In this document: piece by piece, positions 7,304-11,078 of the stretch
Position numbering within the stretch: the first letter of the stretch is position 1
Layout: every line of letters begins with the position of its first letter
Source of the DNA: Polaribacter sp.
Lineage (GTDB): Bacteria > Bacteroidota > Bacteroidia > Flavobacteriales > Flavobacteriaceae
Assembly: GCA_030731695.1 (NCBI GenBank)
Contig: JANQTK010000163.1
Span: forward strand, 7,149 to 18,226
Reading direction: 5' to 3'
Length of the DNA stretch: 11,078 nt
The notes under the pieces: model-generated
The model's input: the letters and a program-made list of their open reading frames with translations, nothing else
The model's database searches: none
Told to the model about the DNA's origin: nothing
Program-made: the position numbers and the translations under genes

Positions 7304-8782
7304 TTAGTAATTTGGATTTTGTGACCAACGATTTCCTGCTAACTGAATTTCGATTGCTGGAATTGGAAAAAGTTCGTGTTTACCAGCTACAAAACCATTG
7401 ATTTCTTGAGCTGCCTTTCCAGTTCTTACCAAATCAAAGAATCTGTGTCCTTCACCCACTAATTCCACTCTTCTTTCATTGTAAATACTTTCAGTTAGTG
7501 TAGCTCCTGAAGAAGTAATATTATTTGAAGTATTTCCAAAAGCTCTTGCTCTTACTCTGTTCAAATAGGTTCTTGCTTTTGCATCATCTGGTGTAGATTT
7601 TCTGTTGAAAGCCTCTGCAGCCATTAATAAAACATCTGCAAAACGAATCGCTCTGTAATTATTAGGATTCGTTAAGTTTCTATCACCTTGTGCATTTGTG
7701 CTTCTTGTTCTAGGAATGTATTTTCTGTTGAAATATCCTGTATGTTCATAACCAGTTCCATAAGTTGCTCCTGTAGCAGTTGCCCAAGCTTCAATATCTA
7801 AAATAGCAACATCTTTTCTTAAATCACCATTTTCAAAAGCGTCAACAGCTTCTTGAACAGGCACATTGAAACTAAATCCTGGAGTAAAATCAGGACCAAC
7901 GTAAGCACGAACACCACTAAATCCTACAGCAACATTTCCTTCACTACATTGTAAACAACCAAATCCTGCTCCTTGACCATCAAAATATTGTACTTCAAAA
8001 ACAGATTCAATATTATTTTCTCCAGCTTCTTCAAAAATTGTATTGTAATTAGATACTAAATCATAAGGACCATTTACAATTAAATTTTCTAAAACTGTAG
8101 CTGCTTCATCAAATTTATTTTGATATAAATATGCTTTTCCTAATAATGCTTGTGCAGCACCTTTTGTAACTCTTCCTGGAACAGATTGTACATAAGGCAA
8201 ATTATCTGCAGCATACATTAAATCTAATTCAATTTGAGCATAAACTTCTGCTTTTGGAGTTCTATCAATCGTAAATTGTTCTCCAAATTGAATTCTTTTA
8301 TCAACTGCCATTGGCACATCACCAAACCATTTTACCAATTCAAAATAGTAGTAAGCTCTTAAAAAAGTAGCTTGTGCTAAAATTTCATTTTTACCAGCAA
8401 AATCGATTTTATCTTTGAATTCAAGGATATAATTCGCTCTGTTTACTCCTGCGTACATCCAGCTCCAAATGTCTCTTAATTGAGCATTTAATGGAGTGTG
8501 AATCATGTCATCTACTTCTTGAATACCAACAACGTCAGTGGCACTTTCACCACCAGCTAAGGTATTGTCTGAAGCAATTTCACCTAACATTACGTTTAAA
8601 TACGTAGATTGCAATAAATCGTAAGCACCAATAAGTGCATTTTGATAATCTTGCTCTGAGTTAAAGAAATCTTCAGAGTTGTCTGATGTTGGTTTTACAT
8701 CGACAAAATCATCGCTACAAGATTGATTTAATCCAACTATTAGGATTAAAATCATGAATATTTTTATGTTTATTTTTTTCAT
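7304..8782 (-). CDS. susD: SusD/RagB family nutrient-binding outer-membrane lipoprotein
   Basis: 492 residues. SusD-type proteins sit as a lid on the SusC barrel and bind oligosaccharide at the cell surface. The lipoprotein signal MKKINIKIF...LNQSC gives Cys22, followed by SDDF, a typical surface-export tail. The N-terminal SusD-like domain covers about residues 23-215, with the helical motif FLRAYYYFELVKWFGDVP near 140-157. The C-terminal RagB/SusD domain includes NYRAIRFADVLLMAAEAFNR (about 375-394), YLNRVRARAFG, and ERRVELVGEGHRFFDLVR (about 436-453), and ends ELFPIPAIEI...NPNY. An ATG eight codons upstream (8806) would overlap susC; I chose 8782 because the signal peptide begins properly there and a 10-base gap to susC remains. 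A CxxC pair (CLQC, residues 276-279) lies in a likely loop. The symbol denotes the family, not a proven starch function. Confidence 0.95.
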   Translation of the reverse strand: MKKINIKIFMILILIVGLNQSCSDDFVDVKPTSDNSEDFFNSEQDYQNALIGAYDLLQSTYLNVMLGEIASDNTLAGGESATDVVGIQEVDDMIHTPLNAQLRDIWSWMYAGVNRANYILEFKDKIDFAGKNEILAQATFLRAYYYFELVKWFGDVPMAVDKRIQFGEQFTIDRTPKAEVYAQIELDLMYAADNLPYVQSVPGRVTKGAAQALLGKAYLYQNKFDEAATVLENLIVNGPYDLVSNYNTIFEEAGENNIESVFEVQYFDGQGAGFGCLQCSEGNVAVGFSGVRAYVGPDFTPGFSFNVPVQEAVDAFENGDLRKDVAILDIEAWATATGATYGTGYEHTGYFNRKYIPRTRSTNAQGDRNLTNPNNYRAIRFADVLLMAAEAFNRKSTPDDAKARTYLNRVRARAFGNTSNNITSSGATLTESIYNERRVELVGEGHRFFDLVRTGKAAQEINGFVAGKHELFPIPAIEIQLAGNRWSQNPNY

Positions 8783-8792
8783 ATTGTTTGTA

Positions 8793-11078
8793 TTAAAAAG
8801 TAACATTCATACCGAATAAAAAAGTTTTCGGACTTGGATAAAAACCTTGATCAATTCCACCCCCAATTGGAGCTCCATTTGATGTTGTTGGATCATATCC
8901 TCTGTATTTAGTTAATGTAAATAAGTTACTTCCAGTTACATAAAATCTTAATTTACTGAACTTTAATTTCTCTAAAGTTTCTTGACCTACACTATATCCT
9001 AACTGTATACTTTGTAAACGCAAGAATGAACCATCTTCAACATAAAAATCTGAAAATAAAATATTTCCTGTTGCACCAGTAGTGACTCTTGGTGAAGTAT
9101 TACTTGTTCCAGGACCTGTCCATCTGTCTAAAAAGTAAGTTGGTCTGTTTGTTAATGGTAGGTTTCTTTCGTAATTTCTTACAATTTCATTTCCAATTGA
9201 TGCAAAAGCATATGCGTTAAAATCAAATCTTTTATAGTTGAAAGATAAATTTAATCCCATTGTGATATCTGCAATTGGATCACCAATATAAGTTCTATCA
9301 TCAGCATCAATTACACCATCTCCATTAGTATCTACAAAACGTAAATCTCCAGGTGCAGCATTTAATTGAGTAGCATGACCGTCAACATCAGCTTGAGTTT
9401 GAAAAATACCCGCTGTTTTGTATCCATAGAAGTATCCAATAGGGAAACCTGCTTCCATTCTTGATGGTGGTTCTTGTCCTACTCCAAAACTTCCACCTTC
9501 AATAATTCCTGTTGCATTTCCTACAAAAGTTACATTGTTTCTTAGTGTAGTAAAATTGTAGTTTACATTGAAATTAAAATCTTCAGAAACTGTTTCTTTG
9601 TATCCAATTGAAAACTCTAAACCTTCATTTTCAACAGTTCCTGCATTGATTACTGGAACTGAAGAACCTGGAGCTGCAACACCAATAATACCTGAAGTTT
9701 GAGCAGAAACTAATAAGTCTTCTGTTCTTTTCTTAAAATAATCTGCAGTAATATTCACTTTATTGAATAATTCAATATCCAAACCAATGTCTAAAGGAAT
9801 TTGTTTTTCCCATCTGATTTCAGGGTTTGCAACTGGACCTACAGCAATTCCTTGAACTAATTGATTATTAAATACATACTCAGCTTCTCCATTTAAAATT
9901 GATAAAAATCTAAATCCAGGAATTCTATCATTACCAATAATACCATAACTTGCTCTTAATTTTAAAAAGCTTATTACGTTTGATTCTTTTAAGAAATCTT
10001 CTTCAGAAGCTATCCAACCTAAAGATGCCGTTGGGAAAAATCCAAATTTATTTTTTGGACCAAAATTAGATGAACCATCTCTTCTTACTACTGCTGAAAA
10101 TAAATATTTACCGTCATAAGCATATTGGAATCTACCAAAATAAGATAATAATCTACTATCAAAAGCTAAATTAGAACCGTTATTATTGTTTTTGAAAATT
10201 TGTAATCCGTCACCATTTAAAACTGGAGTTCCTAAAATGAAATCATTTAAAGTAGTTCCTGTTGCTGTGCTTGTCAAAATATTTTCAAATCGACCGGTTG
10301 TTTGGAATACAGAGGTTCCGACCATTGCTTTTACATCATGTCTATCATTAAATACTTTTTCATACTTTAAAAATGCATCAAAAGTATAATCAAAAAAGTT
10401 TTGTTTGAAATTTGTGAATGTTGATTGATCAACATTAAAAACATTATTATTACCATACGTATATAGTGGACTAAAAGAATTTGATGTTGAAGTTGCATAA
10501 TTTGCTTGGTATCTTGTTTCTGCAGAAAAATCATCAGTAACTTTATAATTTAATCCATAACTTCCTGAAATTTTATTGACTCCAGTTCTGTTTTGAGCAT
10601 TATCTACTTGAGCTAATGGATTTGCAACTTCAATACCTGTTCCTGTTGCAGGAGGTCTTGAAAACTCACCATTTGGTTGAAATACAGGAATTGTTGGTGG
10701 CATATTCAATGCATTGAACAATACTGAACCTAAAACATTTTCACTCAAGTTTCTTTTGTTTGTATTAGTAAAAATAGTTGATGAAGTGAATTTTAATTTA
10801 TCTGTTATTTCAGTATCAAAATTGAAACGGATGTTTCTTCTGTTGAAATTTGATTTATCTAAACCAACAATACCATCTTGATCTATCACTGACAATCCTA
10901 AAGAGTAAGTTGATTTTTCAGTTCCTTTATTTAAGGTGTAATCAATACTGTAAATTGGAGCAGATTCAAAAGCTTGTCTTTGCCAGTTGGTACCTTGTCC
11001 TAAACCAGCAACAGAAGTAAATGGCAATGGTTCTCCATTTGCTGCAAATGCCTCATTTGCTAATAAAGCATATTCTGT
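8793..11078 (-). CDS. susC: SusC/RagA family TonB-linked outer-membrane transporter, 5'-truncated
   Basis: The frame is open from the right edge to TAA at 8795-8793, giving 761 visible residues of a protein normally near 1000. The signal peptide, carboxypeptidase-like regulatory domain and most of the plug lie outside the window. The first visible residues (TEYALLANEAFAANG...LPFTS) match the usual SusC segment leading into the barrel; the TTG at 11027 is internal, not a start. SusC signatures include SYFGRFQYAYDGKYLFSAV followed by RRDGSSNFG, FGFFPTASLGWIASEEDF, an EF-hand-like DTNGDGVIDADD loop (about 9300-9340), and the terminal strand TFLFGMNVTF, whose last residue is the aromatic expected for barrel insertion. 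It forms the TonB-driven import channel with the SusD protein encoded 10 bases downstream. Substrate cannot be read from this part. Confidence 0.95.
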   Translation of the reverse strand, partial: TEYALLANEAFAANGEPLPFTSVAGLGQGTNWQRQAFESAPIYSIDYTLNKGTEKSTYSLGLSVIDQDGIVGLDKSNFNRRNIRFNFDTEITDKLKFTSSTIFTNTNKRNLSENVLGSVLFNALNMPPTIPVFQPNGEFSRPPATGTGIEVANPLAQVDNAQNRTGVNKISGSYGLNYKVTDDFSAETRYQANYATSTSNSFSPLYTYGNNNVFNVDQSTFTNFKQNFFDYTFDAFLKYEKVFNDRHDVKAMVGTSVFQTTGRFENILTSTATGTTLNDFILGTPVLNGDGLQIFKNNNNGSNLAFDSRLLSYFGRFQYAYDGKYLFSAVVRRDGSSNFGPKNKFGFFPTASLGWIASEEDFLKESNVISFLKLRASYGIIGNDRIPGFRFLSILNGEAEYVFNNQLVQGIAVGPVANPEIRWEKQIPLDIGLDIELFNKVNITADYFKKRTEDLLVSAQTSGIIGVAAPGSSVPVINAGTVENEGLEFSIGYKETVSEDFNFNVNYNFTTLRNNVTFVGNATGIIEGGSFGVGQEPPSRMEAGFPIGYFYGYKTAGIFQTQADVDGHATQLNAAPGDLRFVDTNGDGVIDADDRTYIGDPIADITMGLNLSFNYKRFDFNAYAFASIGNEIVRNYERNLPLTNRPTYFLDRWTGPGTSNTSPRVTTGATGNILFSDFYVEDGSFLRLQSIQLGYSVGQETLEKLKFSKLRFYVTGSNLFTLTKYRGYDPTTSNGAPIGGGIDQGFYPSPKTFLFGMNVTF

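Noticed and set aside
8783..8806. Earlier ATG for susD at 8806
   Set aside because: It would overlap susC and put MLLFNTNN before a normal lipoprotein signal; the ATG at 8782 gives the usual basic start.
10186..10389. Plus-strand frame of 67 codons
   Set aside because: It is antisense to well-conserved SusC sequence.
11025..11027. TTG as start of the SusC gene
   Set aside because: The frame is open and SusC-like right up to the window edge, so the gene begins outside.

Overview
The window is AT-rich (about one-third G+C by eye) and every convincing gene lies on the minus strand. Gene content, lack of clear Shine-Dalgarno sites, A-rich start regions and Bacteroidota-type lipoprotein signals point to a member of the Bacteroidota, most likely a Flavobacteriaceae species. 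The region is a polysaccharide utilization locus (PUL), read from right to left.

Unit 1 (11078 down to about 4307): the C-terminal three-quarters of a SusC-type TonB-dependent transporter, its SusD-type lipoprotein partner, a 661-residue multi-domain surface glycan-binding lipoprotein (two PKD-like modules, a jelly-roll-like module and two near-identical CBM4/9-like modules), and a 304-residue lipoprotein with one PKD-like module and an unrecognised C-terminal domain. Gaps between these genes are 10, 13 and 36 bases, so they probably form one operon. It ends in a strong intrinsic terminator at 4307-4338.

Intergenic region (3943-4353): besides the terminator it holds a candidate Flavobacterium-type promoter overlapped by a 9-base direct repeat plus an inverted copy (possible operator), a second inverted repeat, and a possible 27-codon leader ORF.

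Unit 2 (4111 down to 1 and beyond): a 1059-residue protein that joins a clan GH-A glycoside hydrolase-like TIM barrel to what looks like an outer-membrane beta-barrel, then, 13 bases on, a lipoprotein with a CBM11/CIA30-like jelly roll that runs off the left edge and has no stop codon in the window.

As a working model, SusC/SusD and the two other lipoproteins capture and import a glycan at the cell surface, while unit 2 supplies an enzyme and another binding protein. SusC, SusD, PKD/CBM4-type binding proteins and clan GH-A enzymes together resemble beta-glucan (laminarin-like) loci of marine flavobacteria, but the substrate is an inference. The item most worth a second look is the hydrolase-barrel fusion.
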